64,000 nucleotides of DNA. Source: Cellvibrio zantedeschiae. Its GTDB lineage: Bacteria; Pseudomonadota; Gammaproteobacteria; Pseudomonadales; Cellvibrionaceae. The DNA lies in assembly GCF_014652535.1 (NCBI RefSeq), contig NZ_BMYZ01000001.1, forward strand, positions 2,170,001 through 2,234,000. Reading direction: 5' to 3'. A program made the position numbers and the translations under genes. Shown one piece after another: positions 45,888-54,802 of the stretch (position 1 is its first letter; each line of letters starts with the position of its first letter). The notes beneath the pieces are model-generated. The model had not been told where the DNA came from and made no database searches. It saw only the letters and a list, made by a program, of their open reading frames with translations.

Positions 45888-46628
45888 TTAGGCAGGCATT
45901 TTTAATGCAGCCAAACGCTCATGCAGCTCACCAACAATTGGCGGATAACATCCGCGCGTAGCGAGATAATGCTCATTAAACAATTGGAAATAATCGAGCA
46001 AGCGTTCGCTGTTAGTGTTTTCACCAGCCATTTGCAAACACAAGGCAGCCGCTTCTGCTGTAGACAAATAATCTTCCTGGTGGGATTTGCGCACAGCGTA
46101 TCCACGCAAAGCACCTTGCGGTAATGAAATACAGGGAACCGATTCCAACCAGCGGCTCAAATGAAACATGCGACTACTTTGCTTCCAGGTTGCATCCAAT
46201 AAAATAAAGGTTTTTATTTTATTATTGTCGGGAACCTCAGAAAAAACTTCGCGTGGTTTTGCTTTGGCTTCAGGGGTGTCCGCAGGAAAAACGATAAAGC
46301 ATTGACGGTTCTCGTCTTGCAATAAATCCAAAAGCGCTTGATCAGGTTCGGTACGGCTCCAACAATACGCGTGGGTGCGTGGAAATAAATCAGCAATTAA
46401 GCGCCCGGTGTTTGTCGGTTTAAAAATTTCTATGCGATGCAACAACAAAACAAATTCGACGTGCGATTGCAATTGCGGTTGCCAATCGCAAATACATGCA
46501 TAAGCGGCGAGCTGACATTGCTCGCACCGCACCACCGATTTTCCACGCGCAGAAAAAACTCTCGTGGAATCGGCAATGCAACGCTCACGCAATAATTGGA
46601 ATTGATTTTTAGTTGTTAAATGTTGCAT
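45888..46628 (-). CDS. DTW-domain tRNA-uridine aminocarboxypropyltransferase
   Basis: Protein of 246 aa of the DTW family, whose E. coli member TapT (YfiP) adds the acp group to tRNA uridine. An N-terminal zinc-binding set (CEQCQLAAYACIC) precedes FVLLLHRIEIFKPTNTGRL and the DxTW motif in FILLDATWKQSSRM, with YAVRKSHQEDYLSTAEAAALCLQ (cited in part) toward the C-terminus. Length and layout match. The ATG at 46628 is well placed and the gap to the MATE gene is only 31 bp, so it may be co-transcribed with MATE. The CsrB-like RNA is just downstream in the same direction, though it should have its own promoter. Confidence 0.9.
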   Translation of the reverse strand: MQHLTTKNQFQLLRERCIADSTRVFSARGKSVVRCEQCQLAAYACICDWQPQLQSHVEFVLLLHRIEIFKPTNTGRLIADLFPRTHAYCWSRTEPDQALLDLLQDENRQCFIVFPADTPEAKAKPREVFSEVPDNNKIKTFILLDATWKQSSRMFHLSRWLESVPCISLPQGALRGYAVRKSHQEDYLSTAEAAALCLQMAGENTNSERLLDYFQLFNEHYLATRGCYPPIVGELHERLAALKMPA

Positions 46629-46659
46629 AGCGTTTTAATAACATCATCCATTTGGAAAC

Positions 46660-48057
46660 CTAAGCAACTTTGGATTCAAGGGCATAGACATGTGTGTGAT
46701 GCCATTTGTTTGATTTCCAGCGTCGCCAGTAAAAATAGGAACGCACACCTTCATCAAGAATGGCTGATAACAAAATACCAAACACACCCCAATGTAAAAC
46801 AAACACCATTAGGTAAGCGGCAGGAATTGCAACTATCCACGTAAATAAAGGGCCGACAATTGAAATCAAAAGACCGTCACCCGTGGCGCGTAGAGCGCCA
46901 CCAACCATTACATTTACCGCTCGTGGTGGTTCAGACAATGCAGCCAATAAAAATAACCAAAAAGACGCGCTGATCACCCATTGATCATCAGTATAAATAT
47001 CCATAATCGGACGATGAAAGGCTAACAAAATCGCCACAACAATACCTGAACCCCAAAGCGCAGCTTTCAAGCTTTGGCGCATTTGACGCGCTGCTTTTTC
47101 ATAACTACCCGCACCGACAAATTGACACACCAGAATTTCCGTTGCCATGGTTAACGCTAACGTAATAACCAATCCAATCAAAAATGTGTTGAAGGTATAA
47201 ATTTTTGCGGCAAGCGCTGCTGCTCCCAACGCTGCTGCAAAACCGTTAAGTACCATCATATTTAAATCAAATGACATAGGTTCAATCATACTCGGCAACG
47301 CGATACGCAAGGTGTGACGTGAAGCAGGCCGGAACTCTTTAACGAAACTATCCCAACTCAAGTTTAAATCCAGACGGCTCCACACAAAAAAGCCACTCAC
47401 CAATACGCCGATAATCGCTGCTAAAACACTGGCGTACGCAACACCTTCAATACCCAAGGGTGGTAAGTTAAACCATTGAAAAACCACAGCCGAACAAAAA
47501 AGAATATTACAAAGAAAAAATACAATGTTGGCTAACATATTCCACTGCGGCATGCCGAAGATATTCAAAATAGTTTGGAATATCATCTTTAAAGCCCACA
47601 CGAGCATAATTGCCGCAATAGCATGAATGTAGGTAACTGCGTCTGTTTGAATTTGTCCAGGCAAACCCATCAGTGAGCAAACCCAGGGCGCACTCCAGTA
47701 AAGTAAAAGACCAAGCATTCCGCCAACAACTAAAATCCAGGTGGCATAGGTAGCGATAGTTGCTAATGCTTTTTCACGATCACCCGCACCCAGGCGCTGG
47801 CTTGCAATACTGGAGCCTGAAAAAACCGTTACCCATAGAATATTCACGCAGAAAAAAATGACCGGTGTCATTGCACCAGCGCCAGCTGCGGCTGAATCAC
47901 TAACGCGACTCAAAAAAAATGTATCCAAAACAGGAACACTTAATTGCAGAGATTGCTCCACTAAAAGCGGACGACTCATTCCCCAAAGACCTTTGGATTG
48001 CGCAGCGGTCACAGGTGATTGGTCAGAATCGCTGGAGACATCAGGAATTTGTGACAT
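46660..48057 (-). CDS. MATE family efflux transporter
   Basis: Membrane transporter of 465 aa with about 12 helices and two MatE repeats. Recognisable segments: LLVEQSLQLSVPVLDTFFLSR, VTPVIFFCVNILWVTVFSGSS-like pieces (VIFFCVNILWVTVFSGSSIA in part), SQRLGAG, and TEILVCQFVGAGSYEKA in the second half. It would export cationic drugs or metabolites using sodium or protons. The region to the right (tRNA-Leu, secG) is an old conserved block that in pseudomonads continues into rimP-nusA; here it meets MATE instead. The substrate is unknown. Confidence 0.9.
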   Translation of the reverse strand: MSQIPDVSSDSDQSPVTAAQSKGLWGMSRPLLVEQSLQLSVPVLDTFFLSRVSDSAAAGAGAMTPVIFFCVNILWVTVFSGSSIASQRLGAGDREKALATIATYATWILVVGGMLGLLLYWSAPWVCSLMGLPGQIQTDAVTYIHAIAAIMLVWALKMIFQTILNIFGMPQWNMLANIVFFLCNILFCSAVVFQWFNLPPLGIEGVAYASVLAAIIGVLVSGFFVWSRLDLNLSWDSFVKEFRPASRHTLRIALPSMIEPMSFDLNMMVLNGFAAALGAAALAAKIYTFNTFLIGLVITLALTMATEILVCQFVGAGSYEKAARQMRQSLKAALWGSGIVVAILLAFHRPIMDIYTDDQWVISASFWLFLLAALSEPPRAVNVMVGGALRATGDGLLISIVGPLFTWIVAIPAAYLMVFVLHWGVFGILLSAILDEGVRSYFYWRRWKSNKWHHTHVYALESKVA

Positions 48058-48160
48058 GAAAAACCCGGTAATTCAATTAGAAAAAAATAGTAGGTGCTTG
48101 CATGATGATGCAGCGAAGATCCTGAGAAAAACGCACAACTGGGTGTTTTTTATGACATAA

Positions 48161-48198
48161 AAAAACCCGTCCTTACTGTAAATTAAGGACGGGTTTTT
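48161..48198 (-). terminator. Terminator after secG/tRNA-Leu transcript
   Basis: Perfect 15-bp stem AAAAACCCGTCCTTA (48161-48175) and TAAGGACGGGTTTTT (48184-48198) with an eight-base loop. It is 43 bp past the tRNA 3' end on the minus strand, with A/T runs on both sides so it may work in both directions. Confidence 0.9.
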
Positions 48199-48241
48199 AA
48201 ACGATATTTTTACATAAAAAAACAAATATCGGTCTTACATT

Positions 48242-48326
48242 TGGTACCCGAGGCCGGACTCGAACCGGCACAGCTTACGCCACTACGACCTCAACATAGC
48301 GTGTCTACCAATTCCACCACTCGGGC
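48242..48326 (-). tRNA. tRNA-Leu (anticodon GAG)
   Basis: 85-nt tRNA with encoded CCA end. Acceptor arms GCCCGAG/CTCGGGT, D-arm with GGTGGAATTGGTAGACAC, anticodon stem CTATG/CGTAG around loop TTGAGGT (anticodon GAG, reads CUC/CUU), long variable arm typical of class II leucine tRNAs, and T-loop GGTTCGAGTCC. It follows secG on the same strand with 6 bp between, so it is cut from the same transcript as in other gammaproteobacteria. Confidence 0.97.
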
Positions 48327-48332
48327 TTTTTC

Positions 48333-48710
48333 TTACTTGCTTTGCTCCGGTGCAGTTGCTGGAACATCGCTAGCTGCAGGAGCAGCCTGGTTAGTTGCAG
48401 GCACGTCAGATGCAGGCGCAACAGGTGCTTGTTGTGCGGCAGCTGGAACAGCAGGAATACCTTGCACAGCAACTTTAGAATGATTTTTTGCCATTACCGC
48501 AAGTGTAAGGCTGAGTACAAAAAATATAGTTGCAAAAATTGCAGTAGCGCGAGTAAAAAAACTACTGCCACCATCACTACCAAATACGGTTTGCGATGCA
48601 CCAGAACCAAAAGATGCACCGGCTGCAGCACCCTTACCTTGTTGCAACAAAATCAACACAATAATTGCCAGCGCAGATATTGAGTGGATAACTAATACTA
48701 ACTTTTCCAT
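48333..48710 (-). CDS. secG: Preprotein translocase subunit SecG
   Basis: SecG is the third subunit of the SecYEG channel; 125 aa. Two membrane helices (LVIHSISALAIIVLILLQQG and ATAIFATIFFVLSLTLAVMA) flank the conserved cytoplasmic loop GASQTVFGSDGGSSFFTRAT. The C-terminal ~40 residues are an Ala/Pro/Gln-rich tail longer than in E. coli. Downstream of tpiA and upstream of tRNA-Leu, the usual order. GAGA precedes the ATG at 48710. Confidence 0.95.
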   Translation of the reverse strand: MEKLVLVIHSISALAIIVLILLQQGKGAAAGASFGSGASQTVFGSDGGSSFFTRATAIFATIFFVLSLTLAVMAKNHSKVAVQGIPAVPAAAQQAPVAPASDVPATNQAAPAASDVPATAPEQSK

Positions 48711-48776
48711 TGCTGGATCTCTTAATTAGGATCGATTGAGTATCATTAATTTGCCGAAATTCTTTAGTAAGAAATT

Positions 48777-49538
48777 TTAATCAGCAGCTTTACAAATTTT
48801 CAAAAATTCTTCGGCATCTAATGACGCGCCGCCAAGCAAGGCACCATCGATATCCGGTATCGCGAACAATTGTTCGGCATTACTGGCTTTAACACTACCG
48901 CCGTACAAAATTCTTACTTCTTCAGCCAAGTCACCCAAGCGTGTGCGAATAAAACGATGCACTTCTTCTGCTTGTTGCGGTGTTGCTGTTTTGCCAGTTC
49001 CTACCGCCCACACAGGTTCGTAGGCAACTACGGCATTTTTAAATACGTCGAGACCAACCTGGTCAAATACTGCTTGCAGTTGCGCACCTATCACCTCAAG
49101 GTGTTGGCCATTTTCGCGCTGAGCACTTGATTCACCAACACATAAAATGGGAATCAAATTTTCGCGCTGCGCTGCGATAAACTTTTGTGCAACTTGTGCA
49201 TCAGTTTCGCCCTGCAAACGGCGGCGCTCATTGTGACCAATAATCACAAATTTGCAATGCAATTCTCCCAGCATTTTAGCCGATACCTCTCCGGTATAGG
49301 CACCTGAATCATACTGACTCAGGTTTTGCGCACCCAAAAAAATGGGCGAGCCAGAAATCTTTTCAAACGTTGGTAGTAAGTATGGATTGGGCGGACAAAC
49401 AACGACTTCAGCGTTATGTTCACCTTGCCAGCCAGCAACTACTTTGGCCAACAACTCAGCATTTGACTGCTGGTTTCCATTCATTTTCCAGTTGCCAACT
49501 ACAAGCTGGCGACGCTTTGCGTGACTGGTTTTGTTCAA
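48777..49538 (-). CDS. tpiA: Triosephosphate isomerase
   Basis: TpiA interconverts dihydroxyacetone phosphate and glyceraldehyde-3-phosphate. 253 aa from the start chosen here. The barrel motifs are NWKMNG (catalytic Lys), IIGHNERR (catalytic His; the family normally has IGHSERR, so Ser is replaced by Asn), AYEPVWAVGTGK (catalytic Glu) and ILYGGSVKASNAEQ. I start at the TTG at 49538, eight bases after GGGGGAGG; the frame continues to 49556 but that would place the ribosome site inside the gene. It lies downstream of glmM, with a 16-bp inverted repeat between them. Confidence 0.95.
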   Translation of the reverse strand: MNKTSHAKRRQLVVGNWKMNGNQQSNAELLAKVVAGWQGEHNAEVVVCPPNPYLLPTFEKISGSPIFLGAQNLSQYDSGAYTGEVSAKMLGELHCKFVIIGHNERRRLQGETDAQVAQKFIAAQRENLIPILCVGESSAQRENGQHLEVIGAQLQAVFDQVGLDVFKNAVVAYEPVWAVGTGKTATPQQAEEVHRFIRTRLGDLAEEVRILYGGSVKASNAEQLFAIPDIDGALLGGASLDAEEFLKICKAAD

Positions 49539-49642
49539 CAGCAATACCTCCCCCAAAGCGGGCGCTCATGGTAGCTAAGATGACTTGAACATACAACCTA
49601 ATCTTAGCTTACACCCTGATTTTTATCGGTTTTATAAGTAAC

Positions 49643-49684
49643 GACAGCTAAAAATTGAGCTAATTCGATCAATTTTTAGCTGTC
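49643..49684. terminator. Perfect 16-bp inverted repeat between glmM and tpiA
   Basis: GACAGCTAAAAATTGA (49643-49658) and TCAATTTTTAGCTGTC (49669-49684) with a 10-base loop. It lies 46 bp past the glmM stop. Strong hairpin on both strands, no separate T-run; termination or processing of the glmM-tpiA transcript is likely but unproven. Confidence 0.55.
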
Positions 49685-49729
49685 AACTTTTCACCTTGGG
49701 TAGTTTTTAAACAGCAGTGCAAGAGTTGG

Positions 49730-51067
49730 TTAGCTCAATGCTAACTCAACAGTTTTGGCCAGCTCTTGCGCCAGCTCCTTAACCTGCTTCTTATCTTCGC
49801 CTTCCACCATCACTCGCACAACGGGTTCTGTACCCGATGGGCGTAAAAGCACGCGGCCTGTTCCTGCAAGTTTTTCCTCAGTCGCTTTCACTGCTGACTG
49901 AACAGTTTGGTCTGAACTCAAATCCACACGCTTTGCCATGTGCACATTGATCATGACTTGCGGCATTTTGTTCATGCCTTTTTTGATCTTGTATAAAGAC
50001 TCGCCAAAGGTTGTAACCGCCAACAGAACCTGCAATGCAGAAATAATACCGTCGCCGGTAGTGGTTACGTTGCTGCACACTATGTGGCCAGAGTTTTCAC
50101 CGCCAAGACGCCAGCCATTTTGGCGCATCATTTCAATCACATAACGGTCGCCGACCTTAGCGCGAGCGAAAGGAACACCAAGCTTTTTGAGACCTAATTC
50201 AAAACCAAAGTTACTCATTAGAGTGCCCACGACACCATCGCAGCCACCTGCGTATTCTTGCTGGTATCGAGCAATGATGTAGAGCAATTCATCGCCATCG
50301 ACGATTTCACCTTTGTGGTCCACAAATACCACCCGGTCACCATCGCCGTCGAAAGCGATACCAAGATCAGCACCCACCTCGATAACTTTCTCTTGTAAGG
50401 CTTCTGGTTTGGTGGAACCGCAACTGCGGTTAATGTTGGTACCGTTCGGTTCCACAAACATAGGGATAATTTTTGCGCCCAGCTCGCTAAATACATCAGG
50501 CGCGATATTGTAGGTAGCGCCGTGCGCGCAATCCAACACGATTTGTAGACCTTTAAGGTTAAAACCCCAAGGCATGGTGCCTTTACAGAATTCAATGTAA
50601 CGACCGGATGCATCGCCGATACGGCGCGCTTTACCGAGCTTTTCAGCGGTGGTCATTGGTTTTTCCAACTCTTCCTCGATAAGACGCTCCAACTCATCTG
50701 GCAATTTAGTGCCGTTACCACCAAAAAATTTAATGCCGTTATCGACGTAACTGTTGTGCGACGCACTGATCACAATACCGGCTTGCGCCTGGAAAGTACG
50801 GGTGAGATATGCGACTCCAGGTGTTGGCATTGGGCCAAGTAAGCCCACATCCACACCAGCGTTAATCAAACCGGCTTGCAGGGCAGATTCAAACATATAG
50901 CCAGAAATACGGGTATCTTTACCGATTAAAATCAGATTGGAGCCGTCAAAGCGATCCATAAGCACACGGCCAGCAGCCCAACCGAGCTTCAGCATAAAGT
51001 CCGGGGTAATTGGAGCTTCACCAACCAAACCACGAATACCATCTGTACCAAAATATTTGCGCGACAT
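49730..51067 (-). CDS. glmM: Phosphoglucosamine mutase
   Basis: GlmM converts glucosamine-6-P to glucosamine-1-P for UDP-GlcNAc, peptidoglycan and LPS. 445 aa, full length. Motifs: [10 protein letters not shown], phosphoserine loop [20 protein letters not shown], metal loop [13 protein letters not shown], sugar-binding GGENSGHI and [17 protein letters not shown] (phosphate binding). It follows folP by 57 bp, the conserved ftsH-folP-glmM order. AAGGAT before ATG at 51067. Confidence 0.97.
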   Translation of the reverse strand: MSRKYFGTDGIRGLVGEAPITPDFMLKLGWAAGRVLMDRFDGSNLILIGKDTRISGYMFESALQAGLINAGVDVGLLGPMPTPGVAYLTRTFQAQAGIVISASHNSYVDNGIKFFGGNGTKLPDELERLIEEELEKPMTTAEKLGKARRIGDASGRYIEFCKGTMPWGFNLKGLQIVLDCAHGATYNIAPDVFSELGAKIIPMFVEPNGTNINRSCGSTKPEALQEKVIEVGADLGIAFDGDGDRVVFVDHKGEIVDGDELLYIIARYQQEYAGGCDGVVGTLMSNFGFELGLKKLGVPFARAKVGDRYVIEMMRQNGWRLGGENSGHIVCSNVTTTGDGIISALQVLLAVTTFGESLYKIKKGMNKMPQVMINVHMAKRVDLSSDQTVQSAVKATEEKLAGTGRVLLRPSGTEPVVRVMVEGEDKKQVKELAQELAKTVELALS

Positions 51068-51124
51068 GAATCCTTACTCCACTTTCAAAAATTAACTCCT
51101 AAAAATAAGCTAGGAGACTAATGG

Positions 51125-51970
51125 TTATGCTGAATTTTTTATTTCTTGATAAACCCTTAAAACATCTTTGGTAGCAGCCACATCATGCACACGAATGATG
51201 GCAGCACCACGTTCGACGGCAGCCAATGCCAGCGCCAAACTACCTGGCAAACGCTCATCGACGCCACGATTAAGCAACTGTCCTAAAAGAGATTTGCGCG
51301 ATAAACCGACCAGAATAGGAGCTCCCAAAACTGCCAATTCGGGCAGGCGCGCCAAGAGGGCGAGATTATGCGCGAGAGTCTTGCCAAAGCCAAACCCCGG
51401 ATCTACTAAAATGCGTTCTTTTGTGATGCCGGCCGCGCTGCAAGCTGCAATTCGCTCCTGCAAAAAGCCCGATACCTCAGCAACCACGTCCTGGTAACTC
51501 GGTGCGTTCTGCATAGTTTGCGGCTGCCCCTGCATATGCATCAAACATATCGGCAGCCCTGTTTTTGCAGCAGCGGAGAGCGCACCATCACGCGTCAAAG
51601 CCCGAACATCATTGATGATCCCAGCCCCCATTTGTGCGGACTCACGAATTACACTTGCGGTACTGGTATCTACTGAAACCAAAGCCCCCAGTCTTTCCAC
51701 GAGCGCCTGAACAACAGGGATAACACGCTCCAATTCTTCTTGTTCAGAAACTGTAGCTGCACCGGGGCGAGTGGATTCTCCACCAACATCTAAAATATCC
51801 GCCCCCTCCTCCAACATTTGTTCTGCACGTTTAAGCACTAGATCAAGAGAGGCGTGACCATCTTGGAAATAGTTACCACCATCCGAAAAAGAATCCGGAG
51901 TGATATTGAGGATGCCCATTATTTTTGGTGTGGATAAATCCAATGTGTGCGCGGCGCACTGCAATTTCAT
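51125..51970 (-). CDS. folP: Dihydropteroate synthase
   Basis: FolP condenses para-aminobenzoate with hydroxymethyl-dihydropterin pyrophosphate in folate synthesis (target of sulfonamides). 281 aa with GILNITPDSFSDGGNY, ADILDVGGESTRPGA, NDVRALTRDGAL, ILVDPGFGFGKTLAHN, and VGLSRKSLLG. Between it and ftsH sit a small membrane ORF and a terminator, so folP-glmM probably have their own promoter in the 30 bp before the ATG or read through. TAGGA precedes the ATG at 51970. Confidence 0.97.
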   Translation of the reverse strand: MKLQCAAHTLDLSTPKIMGILNITPDSFSDGGNYFQDGHASLDLVLKRAEQMLEEGADILDVGGESTRPGAATVSEQEELERVIPVVQALVERLGALVSVDTSTASVIRESAQMGAGIINDVRALTRDGALSAAAKTGLPICLMHMQGQPQTMQNAPSYQDVVAEVSGFLQERIAACSAAGITKERILVDPGFGFGKTLAHNLALLARLPELAVLGAPILVGLSRKSLLGQLLNRGVDERLPGSLALALAAVERGAAIIRVHDVAATKDVLRVYQEIKNSA

Positions 51971-51989
51971 AAAAATCCTACTGAACCCG

Positions 51990-52021
51990 GATAAAAAATA
52001 ACCCCGAGCAAGCTCGGGGTT
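51990..52021 (-). terminator. Rho-independent terminator between the small membrane ORF and folP
   Basis: AACCCCGAGC (52000-52009) and GCTCGGGGTT (52012-52021), 10-bp stem with AA loop; on the minus strand it is followed by ATTTTTTATCC. It lies 19 bp after the small ORF stop and 29 bp before the folP start. Confidence 0.93.
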
Positions 52022-52040
52022 TTGTGAACTGAAATTTGAA

Positions 52041-52220
52041 TTACTTCTTCGGCCAGTAGGGTTTTATTTTTAGAAGCCCAACCCAAAAACAGGCTTCCAA
52101 TATCAAACCCATAACAATAGCGGCAAGCATTCCAGTTTTAAATCCAATAAAGTAACAAGCAATGCAAGAAACCATTAACAGCAACAAAACTATCCATCTA
52201 GCCCTCTTGCTCACTTCCAT
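52041..52220 (-). CDS. Small membrane protein (59 aa), unrecognised
   Basis: Not recognised. It starts at ATG 52220, 19 bp after the ftsH stop, and has two hydrophobic segments: VLLLLMVSCIACYFIGF and GMLAAIVMGLILEACFWVGLL, joined by KT, with a charged N-terminus (EVSKRARW) and a basic end (KIKPYWPKK). The topology suggests a two-helix inner-membrane hairpin. The ribosome site is weak (GAGTGAAG). It is followed at once by a terminator. It could be a partner or substrate of FtsH, since both are in one transcript, but this is only context. Confidence 0.6.
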   Translation of the reverse strand: MEVSKRARWIVLLLLMVSCIACYFIGFKTGMLAAIVMGLILEACFWVGLLKIKPYWPKK

Positions 52221-52239
52221 TACTTCACTCTGCTAACCG

Positions 52240-54150
52240 TTAATGCGTATTTGCTGGGCCACCAATCGGACCCGCTTGTTCGCCAGAATCGCCGGAATCC
52301 TTATTGCGCAAATGGCTGTTGAAGTCATCGTCATTCCACTCGCGAGGTGGGCGAACTTTACGACGCGCCATCAAATCCGCTACTTGTTCCGCATCAATGG
52401 TTTCATACTCCATTAAAGCGTCTTTCATAGTTTCCAGCACATCGCGGTTCTCTTCCAAAATTTGCTTGGCGCGGGCGTAGCATTCATCAATAATTCGACG
52501 AACTTCCTCATCGATTTGACGAGAAGTTTCACCGGAATATTGTTGAGTCGCCATACCTGGGTATGCGCCCTCTTCCTCGCCGTAATGCAATGGACCCAGT
52601 TTGGCTGACAAGCCCCACTTGGTTACCATACTGCGCGCCATGCTGGTTGCGCGCTCGATATCGTTAGAAGCACCAGTGGTCACGCCATCGATACCTAAAG
52701 TCATTTCTTCAGCGATACGACCGCCAAACAAAGTGCACAGGCGTGATTCAAGTGAACGCTTGCTCCAGCTGTACTTGTCTTCCTCTGGCAAATATTGGGT
52801 TACGCCCAATGCACCACCACGCGGAATAATGGTGACCTTATGTACCGGATCATGCTCAGGCACCAAGCAACCGATAATCGCGTGACCAGCTTCGTGGTAA
52901 GCCGTGTTTTCTTTCTCTTTCTCGCTCATTACCATGGACTTGCGTTCAGCGCCCATCATGATTTTATCGCGAGCCTTTTCGAAATCTTCCATAGTCACCA
53001 AACGCTTGTTTCCGCGCGCAGCAGTCAAGGCTGCCTCGTTCACAAGGTTTGCCAGCTCAGCACCGGAGAAGCCCGGAGTACCACGAGCAATAACTGATGC
53101 ACTGACGCGTTCATCGAGCGGTACTTTGCGCATATGAACTTTAAGAATTTGTTCACGACCGCGGATATCAGGCAAACCTACATAAACCTGACGGTCAAAA
53201 CGGCCTGGACGCAACAAAGCTTTATCCAACACATCTGCACGGTTAGTAGCGGCGATAATGATCACACCATCATTGCCTTCAAAACCGTCCATCTCCACCA
53301 GCAATTGGTTAAGGGTTTGTTCGCGCTCATCATGGCCACCGCCATGACCACCGCCACGGTGACGACCTACAGCGTCGATCTCGTCAATAAAAATAATGCA
53401 TGGCGCTTGTTTCTTGGCTTGATCAAACATGTCGCGTACGCGGCTAGCACCAACACCCACGAACATTTCTACGAAATCAGAACCTGAAATCGAGAAAAAA
53501 GGTACTTTTGCTTCACCGGCGATAGCTTTAGCCAACAAGGTTTTACCTGTACCTGGTGGGCCAACCATCAATACGCCGCGTGGAATCATGCCGCCCAAGC
53601 GTTGGAACTTGGAAGGATCGCGCAAGAACTGTACAAGCTCTTGAACCTCTTCTTTAGCTTCATCTACACCTGCTACGTCAGCAAAAGTAGTCTTGATTTG
53701 GTCTTCACCTAGCAGGCGCGCCTTGCTCTTACCAAAGCTCATGGGGCCGCCTTTACCGCCGCCACCGCCTTGCATTTGGCGCATAAAGAACCAGAAAACA
53801 CCGAGAATAATTAAAACTGGTGCGCAAGCGAGGAACAATTGATACAGGAAGCTTGGCTGCTCGATTTCACGGCCTTTAATAGACACGTTGTGAACATAAA
53901 GATCATCCAGCAATTTAGGATCAGGAGTCTGCGGACGGACTGCTTTAAATGAGGTTCGGTCTGTGTAAACACCTTCAATGCTCGTAGGATCAATAATGAC
54001 CTCTTGAACCCTCTCATCTTTGACAGCCTTGATAAACTCTGAATAGCTAATAGTGTCGCTACTCGGAGTTCTGCTGAAGTTTTGGAACACACTGATCACG
54101 ACTACAAGAATTACGAGCCAAATCAGGAGGTTCTTGGTGATATCGTTCAA
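52240..54150 (-). CDS. ftsH: ATP-dependent zinc metalloprotease FtsH
   Basis: Membrane AAA+ protease of 636 aa that degrades membrane and regulatory proteins. Two membrane helices (~8-27 and ~105-125), AAA module with Walker [14 protein letters not shown], Walker [36 protein letters not shown] (cited in part), and the zinc protease motif YHEAGHAII. It starts at TTG 54150: GAGGA lies eight bases before, the residues after it (NDITKN) match the MNDMAKN start of Pseudomonas FtsH, and the nearby ATG is in another frame. A heat-shock-type promoter lies upstream; rlmE, usually before ftsH, is absent. Confidence 0.96.
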   Translation of the reverse strand: MNDITKNLLIWLVILVVVISVFQNFSRTPSSDTISYSEFIKAVKDERVQEVIIDPTSIEGVYTDRTSFKAVRPQTPDPKLLDDLYVHNVSIKGREIEQPSFLYQLFLACAPVLIILGVFWFFMRQMQGGGGGKGGPMSFGKSKARLLGEDQIKTTFADVAGVDEAKEEVQELVQFLRDPSKFQRLGGMIPRGVLMVGPPGTGKTLLAKAIAGEAKVPFFSISGSDFVEMFVGVGASRVRDMFDQAKKQAPCIIFIDEIDAVGRHRGGGHGGGHDEREQTLNQLLVEMDGFEGNDGVIIIAATNRADVLDKALLRPGRFDRQVYVGLPDIRGREQILKVHMRKVPLDERVSASVIARGTPGFSGAELANLVNEAALTAARGNKRLVTMEDFEKARDKIMMGAERKSMVMSEKEKENTAYHEAGHAIIGCLVPEHDPVHKVTIIPRGGALGVTQYLPEEDKYSWSKRSLESRLCTLFGGRIAEEMTLGIDGVTTGASNDIERATSMARSMVTKWGLSAKLGPLHYGEEEGAYPGMATQQYSGETSRQIDEEVRRIIDECYARAKQILEENRDVLETMKDALMEYETIDAEQVADLMARRKVRPPREWNDDDFNSHLRNKDSGDSGEQAGPIGGPANTH

Positions 54151-54213
54151 GGAGAGATCCTCATATATGCATTAAAACAGCGTTAAACATCAAAAAAACG
54201 GGACTTGTGACTT

Positions 54214-54250
54214 CTTTTGTATACTTGGGGAGTAAATCCGGAATTGCAAG
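54214..54250 (-). promoter_or_regulatory. Predicted sigma-32 promoter of ftsH
   Basis: On the minus strand, -35 CTTGCAA (plus 54244-54250) and -10 CCCCAAGTAT (plus 54221-54230) with a 13-bp spacer; the consensus is CTTGAAA, 11-16 bp, CCCCATNT. The start of transcription would be near 54214, 64 bp before the ftsH TTG. FtsH is a known heat-shock gene. Confidence 0.6.
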
Positions 54251-54437
54251 GCCTGGCAGAAATACTACGGGGGTTGTTCATTTAACTTTAGCACTTAATT
54301 GCCGAAGTGAAACAAAAACCCATATAACCTTTAACGGCAAATCTCGCTATCTCATTAGCCCTAGTACGGCTTAGTGGGCTACAATAGCGACCCTTCGTAT
54401 TTAGATGCCGATTTCGGATTCCTTAAGGTAAGTAACT

Positions 54438-54740
54438 ATGCCCATCAGCGCAGAGCGTAAAAAATCATTTCGTACCATTGGCCACAAACTCAACCCGATT
54501 GTCACCATTGCTGGCAATGGCTTGAGCGAAGGCGTGCTGCTGGAGCTAAACCGCGCTTTAGACGACCACGAGTTGATCAAAGTTAAACTCGGCCTTGCCG
54601 ACCGCGATGAGCGTAAAGCACTCGTTGCTGAAATTGTTGCATTGCCTAATGTTGAACTAATTCAAGAAATTGGCAAAGTAGTTATTCTCTATCGCGGCAA
54701 TAAAAAAGCAAATCCTAAATTGTCGAATTTACATAGATAA
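54438..54740 (+). CDS. yhbY: RNA-binding protein YhbY (CRM domain)
   Basis: Small protein (100 aa) with one CRM domain: RTIGHKLNPIVTIAGNGLSEGVLLELNRAL (in part) and HELIKVKLG, with the GxxG-like loop. YhbY binds the pre-50S ribosomal particle and aids large-subunit assembly. Divergent from ftsH, here without rlmE between them, and convergent with greA through a shared terminator. AAGGT precedes the ATG at 54438, and a TACAAT -10-like box lies at ~54380. Confidence 0.94.
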   Translation: MPISAERKKSFRTIGHKLNPIVTIAGNGLSEGVLLELNRALDDHELIKVKLGLADRDERKALVAEIVALPNVELIQEIGKVVILYRGNKKANPKLSNLHR

Positions 54741-54752
54741 ACATTTTTGTCG

Positions 54753-54796
54753 CTTCAATAAAAAAGCCGCCTCATTGGGCGGCTTTTTTATTGAAG
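54753..54796. terminator. Bidirectional terminator shared by yhbY and greA
   Basis: Perfect 19-bp inverted repeat: CTTCAATAAAAAAGCCGCC (54753-54771) and the reverse complement (54778-54796), six-base loop, with runs of A and T forming both tails. It lies 12 bp past yhbY and 6 bp past greA stops. Confidence 0.93.
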
Positions 54797-54802
54797 CAGT
54801 AA

